Below, one piece after another: positions 48,199-59,000 of a stretch of DNA of 64,000 bases. The stretch comes from Melampsora larici-populina 98AG31 (Eukaryota; Basidiomycota; Pucciniomycetes; Pucciniales; Melampsoraceae): NCBI RefSeq assembly GCF_000204055.1, contig NW_006768816.1, positions 509,991-573,990 of the forward strand, in the 5' to 3' direction. Under the pieces are notes generated by a model. That model was not told the origin of the DNA and ran no database searches. It saw nothing but the letters and a program-made list of their open reading frames with translations. Position numbers and translations under genes: made by a program. Every line of letters starts with the position of its first letter. The stretch's first letter is position 1.

Positions 48199-49092
48199 AT
48201 GGATTCAAGTGAACCTCAAGCTTCTCAGTGGGAAGTAAGTATCGTTTCATTTAGAATACCATCTATAGATCTACATCTTACCCTGTTACGTCATTTGGTC
48301 AAGTTGGTCTTTGAAGCTGATTTGTTTGTTTCGTTTATGTTTTCTTCATGACTCTTTTGTTTCCCTATAAACTTGATTTCTAAAAGATTCGATTCTCTCA
48401 ATCTCGTCAAAGACCCGTAAGTCAAACCCATCTTTTTTTCAAACCAACTCTAGGATCACTAAGAATGTAACGTTTTCTCATTCATTCTTTGTATAGTACT
48501 TTTATTCGACTAATAATAAAACTTCAGTTTGGGATGCACCACCTGAATTCTCAACTGAAGAATTAATGAAATTACCTGGTGCCCATTTCCTTCATGGAGC
48601 TGTGACGGGAGGAGGATTAGGTGGAGCTTTGGCACCTGATGCAGGTGGAAGTATTAGAGCTAGTCATATACTTATTAAACATGCTAATAGTCGTAGACCT
48701 TCAAGTTGGAAAGAAGTGAGCTCTTATCTGTTTTTTACTTTTTACTTGGATTCAAACTTGAAAGATTAATGAGTTTGGATATTTTTTTCCCAATGGTTTT
48801 TATCTTATAGACACAAATCACTAGAACTCAATCAGAAGCCATTGAAATCTTAAAAGAACATGAAGAGATTCTACGACCATTAAATGGAATCCAATTAAAT
48901 GAAAAGTTTCAAGACTTAGCCAAAGTTCATTCTGATTGTTCTTCATATTCACATGGTGGTGATTTAGGTCAATTTAAAAAAGGTCAAATGCAAAAATCAT
49001 TTGAAGAAGTTAGTTTTCAATTACAGATTGGTGAATTATCTAAGATCGTTACTACCGATTCTGGTGTACATTTGATCCTTAGAACGGCTTGA
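48199..49092 (+). CDS. ESS1: Peptidyl-prolyl cis-trans isomerase ESS1/PIN1 (WW plus parvulin)
   Basis: Isomerises phospho-Ser/Thr-Pro bonds, mainly in the RNA polymerase II C-terminal domain, in the nucleus. Exons 48199-48234, 48387-48416, 48497-48715 and 48811-49092 give 188 residues, close to the family norm. The WW domain is split over three exons (SQWE, IRFSQSRQRP, YFYSTNNKTSVWDAPP). After a Gly-rich linker (GAVTGGGLGGALAPDAGGS) the parvulin domain has SHILIKHANSRRPSSW (phosphate-binding Arg pair), FQDLAKVHSDCSSYSHGGDL with the active Cys, FKKGQMQKSFEEV and TTDSGVHLILRTA. Exon 2 is only 30 nt. Confidence 0.97.
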
Positions 49093-49593
49093 GAAAATTC
49101 AATTTAATCAATCTGATCAGATGAAAAAAAATCATTAGCAAAAGATTAGCATTTCCTTTTCTTTCATTCATTTGTCTTTGGTGCAAGGTTTGATGTAGGT
49201 TGTAGGTTGTAGAATTTGGAAAATGGAAAGATCAGTGGGTGATTGGTGTAGTAGTTCTTATTTTTTGGTTGGGTTTAGATTAGATTAGTTTGAGATGTTG
49301 AAGAAATTAAAGAAGCATTATCATTTTTTTTTGTATTTCATCAAGAGTTTGGTACTTCACTCTTTTGTACTTTTGTACAATTTTCCATTCAAGTTTAAGT
49401 TTTGAGTATTGAAGTGTGAAAAAATTTCAGAAGAGATAGGTAAAGTTTAGTTTTGATCCTTGATGGTTTTTATTGATCTTTCAATATATGAATTCAATCT
49501 TATTTTATTATTGATTGAAGCAATTAGCAAGATTGAAAACCCTTCACTAGAGGAAATTTCAACACAATATATCATATTATGTAAATCTGGGTT
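49093..49593. other. Intergenic region
   Basis: 3-prime flank of ESS1; AT-rich, no feature supported. Confidence 0.45.
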
Positions 49594-49741
49594 CTCAAAG
49601 TAGACCTGGTTTCAAGAAAACCCAGTTGACCCGGTTGCTTTTTGGCAGTAACTTTGTGTATTGAGTTGACATTTTTTGACATATCACAGCCAAAAACTTA
49701 ACTGGGTCACCCGGGTTTTTCCAAACTGGGTCTATTTTGAG
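49594..49741. mobile_element. MITE-like foldback element
   Basis: 148 bp with imperfect terminal inverted repeats of about 42 bp: the left starts CTCAAAGTAGACC, and the right read from the other strand starts CTCAAAATAGACC, both continuing into GACCCGGTT/GACCCAGTT. Non-coding. It differs from the element at 4270. Confidence 0.65.
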
Positions 49742-50098
49742 GGTAAAGTACAACCTCAAGCAATATAATCAAGAATTGACTTACCAGAGACTGCATATGA
49801 GAGGAGGTTGAATAGGAAGGATCAAGCCGTGGTCGGATCAACATGGAATTTTAACAACAAAATATTAAATTGGATCTTGATGTTTTGGATCCTTTGTCAG
49901 GATCTACTTTGGTGCAGGATGGAGGAAAAAATGCTATGTGCTTCATTTAGGTGCTCAAACCCCAAAGCCCACGTGTATGGATGGACTTGGACTGCTCACA
50001 AAGCTCATAGAGCTTATCTTTCACTCAGTCAATGCGTAATGAAAAGGCTCAAGGTTTGTTTTAAAAACTATCACAGTGCTCATAAATCTTTGATGTAA

Positions 50099-50202
50099 AT
50101 TTCATCAGCTTGTGGTTTTAGGCTGGTGGAACAATGAACCTTCTATGTCAATTTCATCAGCTTGTGGTTTTAGGCTGATGAAACAATGAACCTCCTATAT
50201 AG
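50099..50202. repeat. Two-copy tandem repeat, 52-bp unit
   Basis: ATTTCATCAGCTTGTGG starts at about 50099 and again 52 bp later. The copies are nearly identical through ACAATGAACC and the following TCTAT, so the duplication is recent. It lies within the hAT remnant region. Confidence 0.8.
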
Positions 50203-50229
50203 ATTTTCTGCTGTTCTTCCCAGGACCTT

Positions 50230-51900
50230 GATACATCACTTTGTCTCTCTCAAGACATTTGGACAACTCCTGGAAATAGTTCCACTTTTCCAGGCGTTTT
50301 GGTCACTTACATAGACAACAATTGGATCTATCAAACACAACACTTGGCACTCAAGCTTGTGGGATGGTATCATAAAGGAGAATGGTTTGTGGAGCCATTA
50401 GTGGGTATTCTTGAGAAGAATGATCTGTATCAAAAGATCAGTCATATCTTCACCTATCCTTGATGTTCCTCATAATTAACACAAGTGGATTTTTCTTTTG
50501 ATTCTTCATCCCATTTACCTTCTATCCCAGACAACAGACTCAGGCTCAAACAATTATACAATGGCAACTGCAATGCACCAGTAAATCTCTAAGATTGCAG
50601 AAGACGCCAGTGAAGATTACAATTGGCATCCTGAAGATAAGGTGGTCAAGTGTTTTTGTCATAAGGGGTTGCTAATATTTAATGGTGGTCTTGAGGCTCT
50701 TGGAGTCACACCAGCACCTGCTCAAGTAGTTTGAAAGTCAGTACTTGGAAGCTTCCCTGTGAACAATCTCTGATCTGCTGTTGGAGAAGGTTTTGAAGAA
50801 GAAGAAGGAGAAGAGATACCCGCTACAGCAGACCAGAGTACTCAACATCACATATCTAATGCTCAATACCCTCTTGAATCCAATGTGTCACATGATCTGC
50901 TTGTGGATCCAGCTCAAAGTGGTGGCGAAGACTGGTACAACAATGAAAACCACACCAATTCTGTTCCAATTCCTACCCCCTATGAATTTACACATAAACC
51001 TGTCTTCATTGTCCCACCCTCAATAGCATATTTACACAATATTTCTCATCTGGATGGCCTATTGAAGCAGGTAAGATCTTTTGTCTAAAACTAATACTTG
51101 TCTTTGTCTAGCTGATAAAACTGCTGACTCTTGCAGCTCAATTATGTGATTTGCAAACTTACCAGTTCAGCTTCTATGTGAGTGCTTGTAACCAAGACCG
51201 TAGCTACTTTGAGACTCTCATTTGATGCATCGATTGCTGGTTATGGTATATGGTGGAATATTAAGTGGGACAGCCGCCATTGCACATGGAAAGCTTGTGA
51301 TGTAAGTGTCTTTTGTCTAACTATCCCACCCATTTCCTATATTCTTGCATTCTGATCATATACTAATTCTTTTTTATATATGTAGATTATTGATGAGATT
51401 CTGATGAGATTCTCAAAAATGATCAGCAAGACAATGTCAATTGTTAAGCTACAAATACACACAACCCCACAATCAACTACACTAAGGGATGCTTCCTCAA
51501 GATCTCCTTCACCCCAGACAATTTGAAGCTGATGAAGACTGTTAACCTAGGGCTTGAGGTTACTACATATCTTTTTTCTATGAAATATGGGTTTATTCTG
51601 GTCAATTCAGGTTCTTTAGCATTTTGCACAGCTTACCAAGCAAATGGAAGGTGATTGCCCAACTGGCTCAATGGTCATCTGAGAATACCTCAAGCTCAAG
51701 ACTTGCTTGGGGTCCAAACTTCTCAGAAAATTGACCGCCTCTCCAATGTATCCAATGCACTATGCAATGCTCACACAAGTGAAGAAGTACCTTGTTGAAG
51801 CAACATCCTCACATGCTATCTTGATGGTCACAAGGTAGAAGAACCGAGTATATGGAGAAGAACCTAGTTGAGTAGGTAGAGTGGGAGAAACAAAATCCAA
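50230..51900 (+). pseudogene. Decayed hAT-superfamily transposase
   Basis: Recognisable pieces are spread over different frames with stops and shifts: WTTPGNSSTFPGVL, TYIDNNWIYQTQHL, LKLVGWYHKGEW and LVGILEKNDLYQKI (about 50240-50450); then TTDSGSNNYTMATAMHQ (about 50535) and WHPEDKVVKCFCHKGLL and GLEALGVTPAPA (about 50620-50730). These match the order of the hAT RNase-H core and the F-CHKL block common in fungal hAT families. Later fragments (IAGYGIWWNIKWDSRH, QKIDRLSNVSNALCNAH) may belong to the same gene. No intact ends were found. Confidence 0.7.
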
Positions 51901-52726
51901 CATCTTGTATAACAATGGTTGTCACTTTCAATCTTGAGCTTTGTCCATTTCTTTAGAAAAGACTGTGTCACCGCAGTGAAGTCTGCTACTCTTCATTGCA
52001 CTTTATCAATCTTGCCATTCTTCTTTTGTAACTCCTTATTTGTCATATTCCACTGGGTCAATAGAGCACCAACCTTGAAGATTGAATCCTTGTCAATTAA
52101 GAGCTGAGTCCTTTGATGTCCAATGTTTGATCTTGAAGGTGTTGTGCTGAAGATGAAAGGGGATTGTGAAATTTTCCACTACACATCACCTTTTAGATAC
52201 CCACAGTTTTGAGTAAGAGCTCATGGGCCAAGCAAATTACTAACTTTTTCATTGCAGAGTGAATTCCAATCTGCAACCTGGACCGCACAAGACTGAACTG
52301 CACACTTGAGGCAACTGATCATCACTCCATCAATTCATCCATCAACCAATCCATCAATAAATTCATCAATCAACAATTGATCAATCAATCAATCAAACAG
52401 TCACTCACTGGTCCTTTGAGAGTGTTCTAATATCAAATGGTGAGTCTTGAAGCTTTTTTCTCTCTTTTAAAACAGGAAAATAACTGAATCATCCTTCTAT
52501 TCTAGCTTGAAGGAACAGTACTGGTCCCCACTGTAGAAATTTTGACTGATTGCTATGCCAAGATTCTGCAGCAGCAGATTGAGCAAGTGAAAAACCGCTT
52601 ACTCAATCATGCAACACCCCAAAGAATGTGTCAGCATTACAATAATCGGACATCTCAGCAGTGCCTTTAGCACGTTGAGCAACTTCACCTCTGCACTACT
52701 CAAAAAACAAGGTAAAAAATGATGCC
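51901..52726. other. Intergenic region with simple repeats
   Basis: Right flank of the hAT remnant. An ATCAATCAATC-rich simple repeat lies at 52320-52405. No gene supported. Confidence 0.45.
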
Positions 52727-52842
52727 AGGAGTGCATCATAATTCCTGGTAGGGAAACCTACATGGGCTTGAGGTCAAGAAAAAAGTATGCTGGGAGTGGG
52801 GTTCGAACCCACGCAGGTTTCCCTACCAGGAATTATGATGCA
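52727..52842. repeat. Perfect 28-bp inverted repeat overlapping the tRNA gene
   Basis: 52727-52754 is the exact reverse complement of 52815-52842. The right arm lies inside the tRNA-Leu gene (intron end, anticodon stem and variable arm). The left arm is therefore a short inverted copy of part of the tRNA, 60 bp beyond its 3-prime side. Confidence 0.9.
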
Positions 52843-52896
52843 CAACCGTGCTGCGTTCTTAAATCTGGCTCCTTGGACCAACTCGGACATCTCAGC
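52788..52896 (-). tRNA. tRNA-Leu(UAA) with an intron
   Basis: On the minus strand from 52896: acceptor GCTGAGA, D-stem TCC/GGA with a 12-base loop, anticodon stem CCAGA and loop TT-TAA-G, an intron of about 25 nt after position 37, then the variable arm (GGGAAACC type), T-arm GTGGG-TTCGAAC-CCCAC and acceptor TCCCAGC with discriminator A. A T6 run follows within 10 bp, the usual Pol III terminator. A and B boxes are present. Two A-C mismatches (acceptor pair 5 and anticodon-stem pair 31-39) are unusual, so a pseudogene or tRNA-derived repeat cannot be excluded. Confidence 0.75.
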
Positions 52897-53573
52897 GTTG
52901 TCAACCCGGCCCGGGGGCCTATTCTGGCCTCAAAAGAAACCTGCCCGACATACTACCCTGCCTCTTATCCACTGGATGCCTATTGTGACTCGCGTCTGCA
53001 TTGTGGGCAACAAAACAGTCTGTGTTACAATCTCTTTGATGAACGAATTATTGGTCGAGGGATGTCCCATCTGTTTGTTCAATTAACTGAGCTGAATGCC
53101 AAAAGATGACCTTCAGCCTTCAATCAGCCTCTTAGGATATATACAATGTTTACGTATGAGAACATAGGGGATATCTAGAATGACATCCCTGATGACGATG
53201 TATGTACTGCTCCGCCATCGGATCACCTCGCTGACTGCCTCAAATTCCATCGTACAGAATGACAAGGCTACTTGGTCCCGTCGGCAGTGCTCACCTCTGC
53301 ACCGATCATACCCGGAGATTAAAATCGAGTAATGAGCTCTTGAGGTGATCTGATCGACGACAACCATCTGATAGTAGGCTCCCTCATGGATCTGAACTTT
53401 GTTGGTATGTTTAGGGCATTCCATATCTGATGATTACCGTGTATGATTACCGTTAGCAACGATGTAGGCCGTGTACAAGGAGCTGGTCTCTTTGGACCCC
53501 TCTGTTCTACTGTGTTGTATACAATATTGAATAAGGAATATCTTACATCACTTGACGTCTTCCCAATATAACA
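52897..53573. other. Spacer between tRNA-Leu and glutamine amidotransferase
   Basis: Frames of about 100 residues exist on both strands (52902-53109 plus, 53424-53113 minus) but none shows known motifs or splice-supported context. Probably the 5-prime flank of the tRNA and the 3-prime flank of the next gene. Confidence 0.4.
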
Positions 53574-54695
53574 TCAGATCCCCATGATTCTGAGAATTAA
53601 GCCACCAAACCGAACTCCATCATCGTGCATCTGCGCATATTGTCTGGATTCCTCAGCTAATTCTTGATCAAACACTCCAATCCTCTCTCTTTCATCGATG
53701 ACCCGAAGAGTCACATCCGGGTTGAACTCGGGATGTCCTTGGACCGTCAGAAGTGAGATATTTGCGAGCTCGTCAGATGGGTTGTGTTCTACGTCTGGGG
53801 TGTATCGGACAAGCCCGTGTATCGGACAAGAGAGAGTATATCCGATTGAGAAGCATGAGGGCGGCACGCTGGTCACATGATCCTGATGTAGTTGATGGAG
53901 ATGCTATCGTGCAATGTTGGATATGAATCTGGCCAATCAACGGGAGGAAAGATAGTCAGGATATGCTCACAATCGTTCCACTATGATTGATGTCCATCAA
54001 TCGCTTCCCAACGTCCGTCAACATCACACCCCGAACTCCAATCTCCCAACCAAGCGAGTTTTTCTCGACGACTGATCCCAAGGCTTGAGCAAAGATTTGA
54101 TGGCCAAAGCATATCCCAAAGAGCTTGAGATGCGGATGAGACTCGGGCAACTGTGCGCAGAAGTATGTCAAGCACATGATCCATGGGACTTGTTCATACG
54201 CTGACGAGGCTTAATCAATTCAAGTATGGAGGTACTGTTATGAGTTGAATGTCTTGTAGGCTCCAAGTGAATTGTGTTGACGAACATAGCTTGATACTAA
54301 CCACTACCTGTGACAAGCAGCCCCTTTGCTGAGTCTAACTCGCTCTCTGTCGGATATTCTTCAGCCACAGCATCGAAGCTTATCACGCGGAGACCGCTCG
54401 ACGGCGCAGATGTCGATGACTGAGATTTGAACGCGTTATGAAAGAGTTGACAGAAGATGTCGTGATATGATCCATACTTGGCAGCAACCGATGGAACAGG
54501 AGCGCCAGCTAGAAGAATTATGAGGGTCGGATATTCTGACTGAGCAGATGGACTGGTGGAACCATCTACGATGCCAGAGCTGGAGACTAGTGACTGATGC
54601 ATGCGTGAAACAAAAAATGACGACGCGCGAAATTCAGAATGCAGTTGAGGAAGTAACCTTATGGACCCGGTCATGTGCGGGTCAGAGGAGTTCAT
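53574..54695 (-). CDS. Class-I glutamine amidotransferase-like protein
   Basis: Stand-alone GATase domain of the type annotated in fungi as putative GMP synthase-like or YLR126C-like; the true acceptor is unknown. Exons 54695-54302, 54200-53971 and 53882-53574 give 310 residues. The nucleophile elbow FGICFGHQIFAQALG (catalytic Cys) and VQGHPEF (catalytic His and Glu) are present. TLIILLAGAPVP opens the Rossmann-like fold, LLVTGSAYEQVPWI matches the usual oxyanion region, and DHVTSVPP precedes the last strand. The N-terminal 50 residues are Ser-rich and extra to the family. The first intron uses a GTTAGT donor that preserves TGSAYE. Confidence 0.85.
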
Positions 54696-55380
54696 TCATG
54701 GACTCGGACCTGGAATCATATCCTCTTCGGGGCCGTTGATTCATTTAAACCAATTGATGACTTTTTGAGGCTCTGATTATCGGTCGATGAAGTGTTTGAT
54801 GGCGGACAAGTGAGTGTTCAAAGGTGTTCAAGATCGCCATGGTCATATGAATCATCAAGACAGCACATCATAGTGATGTGAGAGTCCGACATGGATCTTC
54901 CATTTGGCGAACTTCCAGGTAAGTGTAAGCCTAAGACAAGCAAAACTTTTAATGTGATATTTTGGGAAAACCTGCGGATATGTTAACGTTCAAGTCAAGA
55001 GCCTCATTTTCAATCAATTTCGAAATTGCTATCTTATATGCCGTGATCGCCCAAGTATTGAATCGATATATTTCTTCGGACGTGTTTACATGGCAATCGA
55101 GTCACAGTGGAAAAGGAACACGAGTTGTTGAGTGATTCACACTTCCTCCCCGGCTATGTTGTCAAATTATGGCCCACAGAGACCGACATTGATTGGCAAT
55201 TGACCTGCTGACCGAAGAAACAAAATTAATTTTACTTACCATTCGTGTTAGAAACAGGCGCAGAGCAGCGATCCCATATCTCAAGAGGATTGTTGAAAGT
55301 TCGTAAAGGCAAACATCCTTCGACATAATTTCATTGGCTCATTCAGCCTGTCTAAAACAAACTCCCAGTCTCATCTATCT
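54696..55380. other. Intergenic region with one possible small exon
   Basis: At 54889 a plus-strand ATG opens MDLPFGELP and meets a perfect GTAAGT donor in phase 1, the same phase used by the micro-exon gene downstream; it could be a remote first exon, but no link was found. No other feature. Confidence 0.35.
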
Positions 55381-55704
55381 TCAAGGATCGGCTCTTCGAG
55401 ACGCAGTCTCAAGAAATTGCGCACACCACTCTATCGTCCTTATTTTCTCTTCAAGCGTCATTTTCGAGAAAGAAACTTCATTGGAACCAATCAATACTCC
55501 GTGCGACCAAAAAGCGATCATGTCCGCCTTGGAATCGACCAAGCGCGGGGCCATGTATCGGCCGACGTCAAAGTTAGCAATAGCAGTATGCGTAGGACTG
55601 ATGACAGTACTTTTGAGAAACTTGTGCAGGAACGCGCTAGTCGTGGATGATAGGCCATTTGATACTGGGCAGAACGACTCAGAGTCAGAAAGAATAGCAG
55701 TCAT
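55381..55704 (-). CDS. Hypothetical protein, 107 aa
   Basis: Not recognised. The minus-strand frame contains protein-like stretches (DVGRYMAPRLVDSKADMIAF, SFSKMTLEEKIRTIEWCAQF) and looks more natural than the overlapping 176-residue plus-strand frame at 55334-55864. Neither has splice support or a known domain, so at most one is real. Confidence 0.3.
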   Translation of the reverse strand: MTAILSDSESFCPVSNGLSSTTSAFLHKFLKSTVISPTHTAIANFDVGRYMAPRLVDSKADMIAFWSHGVLIGSNEVSFSKMTLEEKIRTIEWCAQFLETASRRADP

Positions 55705-56018
55705 GTCGTCCTATCGAACCTGGAATTGGTCCGCCTGGAAGAGCTTGACTACGCTTGCGAAATCTCAGGTTCACCAAGCCGTCACGGCTCAAAAAAGCGG
55801 CTCAAACACAACGGGAAAACCAGACCTCGGTGAGAATGACCTTCGCAGCTTTCGAGACCATTAAATTCCACTACCAAAAAGCTGAGATACGAATTTGTAT
55901 CTTGGCATTGGTAAAAATGTCGCTTAGGCAGGACCCGAGGTGATCTTTTGACAGGTCAGAGACTATAATGATGTTTTTCGGCGTTTCTGCAATCTGATGA
56001 ATTTTGCCTTGTTCCCAA

Positions 56019-59000
56019 ATGCCCCGTCACACCTTTTCAGGCCAATCCGATGATGATAGTGAGATTCAAATTGCATTGAAGTATGTGACATTAATCAACA
56101 AATTTTTAACTTGCTTCAAACTTTTACTCCCTCCAGTGGCACCAACGACTAAGCCAAATCAAATGGGCACCTCACGTGAACAGCGTACGCATATCTGACC
56201 ATAAGTTCTACAGACCCATTATAGATGCTGAGTTTTCAACGGCCATCTTTGTCTTTCACGCTTTATGTAGATCCGCTGGAGAAAAGATGTAGGTTGCTCC
56301 GATAGTTTCCTCTTTCATGTCATTTCAATAGCTCTTTTATAACTTTTATCATCTTCGCATGTCACCAGCCTTAGGCTCCCATCAAGGTGAGATATCAAAC
56401 CATTTTTTGTGATACGAGCAATCCTGAGCCCTCCTGCTATCTCAGACACCGGATCGTTAAGAAGGCGAAGTCTTTTTCTCGAAGAATTGCGGACCTATCA
56501 GGTCTCACTAGTGTCAGTAGCCAAAGGTGAGCGATTTCTGGCGCAAGTCTTTTGTGATTGACAACATAGCTCATTGATTCGATTTAGGTAAAGATCAATG
56601 TTCCAAAAAGTCGGAACTTCACTGTCGAAGGAAGAGTCTAAATAGAAATTTCGTCGATTTTGGGTGGGAATATAGATCCAAAGCTTGGAAATCCACTCTT
56701 TACCAGTTCCCTGAGGAATTATATTAGCGGTCAGCATCCATCCTTTGTTCTCAATAATCTCCATATTATATGTTAGTCATCATACGAAGACCTGAAATCG
56801 TTATTTGCCGCACATCATAGCAACTGGTATTGCTATTCAAAATACAGGTGATTTTCAAAGATTTCTCGCATTTTATCTTAGTATTTCAGGTGCGCTGACT
56901 TATCCGATATAAGTTGTGGGAAGCCCTGTTGGTTTTATTTCAGGGCTTAGAACATACCTTGGTAAGCTTTTCAATAATAAGCATTGATTGATCGATCGAC
57001 TCAAGGATATTGACCATCAAAACCCTCTCTAATCATGAAACTATACTTTTTCATCGACAGGAGGGGCCTCCACTATCTTGGAAACAGGTTTGACTTCTCA
57101 TGATTTTCCGTCGCTCTCCAATAGTTGGTTGTGCATTAAATTTTGGTTTCCTTTTTGATCGTTTGATTGAACACAGGTGAGCACTGAATTTCACTAGACC
57201 TATGGTATTTCCGAAGTGCTGACTTGTATGACAGACCTTCAAGGAAACCCCGTTGGTTTTGTTACAGGGCTCAGAACATACCTCGGTGAGCTCTTGAAGT
57301 AATAGACATTAATTGATCAACAGAATGAAGGATATTGAACTGTAAAACCATTTTGAATCATAAAAACACACTTGTTGAACCACAGGAGGAGCCGCTACTA
57401 TCTTGGGAACAGGTTTGACTTCTCATAATCAGCCCTCGCTCTCCGATAGCTGTGCGTTAACTTTTGGTTTCCTTCTTGATCGTTTGATTGACCATAGGTA
57501 AGCAATTGATTTCAATAAATCTATAGTATTTTTGATACGCTGACTTGTATGACAGACATTCAAGGAAACTCCGTTGGTTTTATTTCAGGGCTTAGAACAT
57601 ACCTTGGTAAGCTTTTAAAGGAATAAGCATTGGTTAATCGATAGAATCAAGGATATTGACCATCAAGCCCTTTCAAATCATAAAATGTAATTGTTGAGCA
57701 ACAGGAGGAGCCGCCACTATCTTGGGAACAGGTTTGACTGCTCATGATCAGCCCTCGCTCTCCGATAGCTGTGCTTTAACTTTTGGTTTCCTTCTTGATC
57801 GTTTGATTGAACATGTTACATAGGTAAGCACTGAATTTCACTGTACCTATGATATTTGCGATGCGCTGACTTGTATGACAGACCTTCAAGAAACCCCTGT
57901 TGGTTTTACTTCAGGGCTCAGAACATACCTTGGTAAGCTTTTGAAGTAATAAGCTTCAATTAATCGCCAGAATCAAGGATAATGACCCTTAAAATCATTT
58001 GGAATCATAAAACCACACTTGTTGACCGACAGGAGCAGATCCCACAACTGCTTTTGGAACAGGTTTGACCTCTCATCATTCTCCGACGGTCTCTGATGGT
58101 TGTACATTGACTCTTGTTTCTTTTGTGATTGTCGAATTGAACAAAGGTAAGCACTTGACCTCACTAGACCTATATAGTATCTTGTATGTACTGACTTGTA
58201 CGTTATCTTTGAAGGCAACACTGTTACTTTTATTTCGGGGCTCAGGACTTATCTTCTTGGTAATCTTTCAAAATATCAAGGGTTGATCTATGAATAGATT
58301 CAATGATTCTGATTTTAACATTCTTTGAATTACACAAAAACGTACCCCTTAAATTCATAGGAGGAGTTTCCCCAATAGATTCTGTCGAAATAGGTTTGAC
58401 AGCTCATGATTTTCTACTTGAATGAGATGGCTGTCCACTAACTGTCTCTCTCTGTTTTCGATACTTTTGTAGTGAAAACAGGTAATCACCGAATTTCATT
58501 GCACTCATAGTATTTTGGATGCACTGACGTATCCGATGTACATTCAAGGATCGCCCATCAAGTTCATCTCAGAGCTCAGATCTTTTTTTCTTGGTAAGCC
58601 TTTCACATTTCAAGTGGCATTTAGTTAAAAACACTCATGTGCAATTCATATGCTAGGAGGTCAAACAATTTTGGAAACATCCAGTATCATCAAACCAGAT
58701 ACGGATCCCCAGGCAGACCCTACTCGTCAAAAACCATCAAAGACCGATGCGAAATCTCTGCCAACTTCCGACTCGGGTTCTTCAGATGATGATGGGGGAT
58801 CATCCAAATCTTCCGGTCAATCATCTTCAACCGATTCTGATACCGGGGATGGCTTTTCCAATACCTCAAGCCAAGGTCCTAAAAAAAGTGGCGGAAAGAC
58901 TGGAAAACCTTCTAACCAAGATACTACTGGTTGGTCTTTTACATCACCAAATAATACACCCATAGAGATTAGGTAAAATTAACGCCACTGACGATTTCCG

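Noticed and set aside
55334..55864. 176-residue plus-strand frame with a hydrophobic segment
   Set aside because: It overlaps a more protein-like minus-strand frame and has no splice or domain support.
57413..57497. Longer version of the 27-nt exon running to the internal AG|GTAAGC
   Set aside because: It is open in two repeat units, but it ends in the wrong phase for the next exon, and units 1 and 4 carry stops in it.
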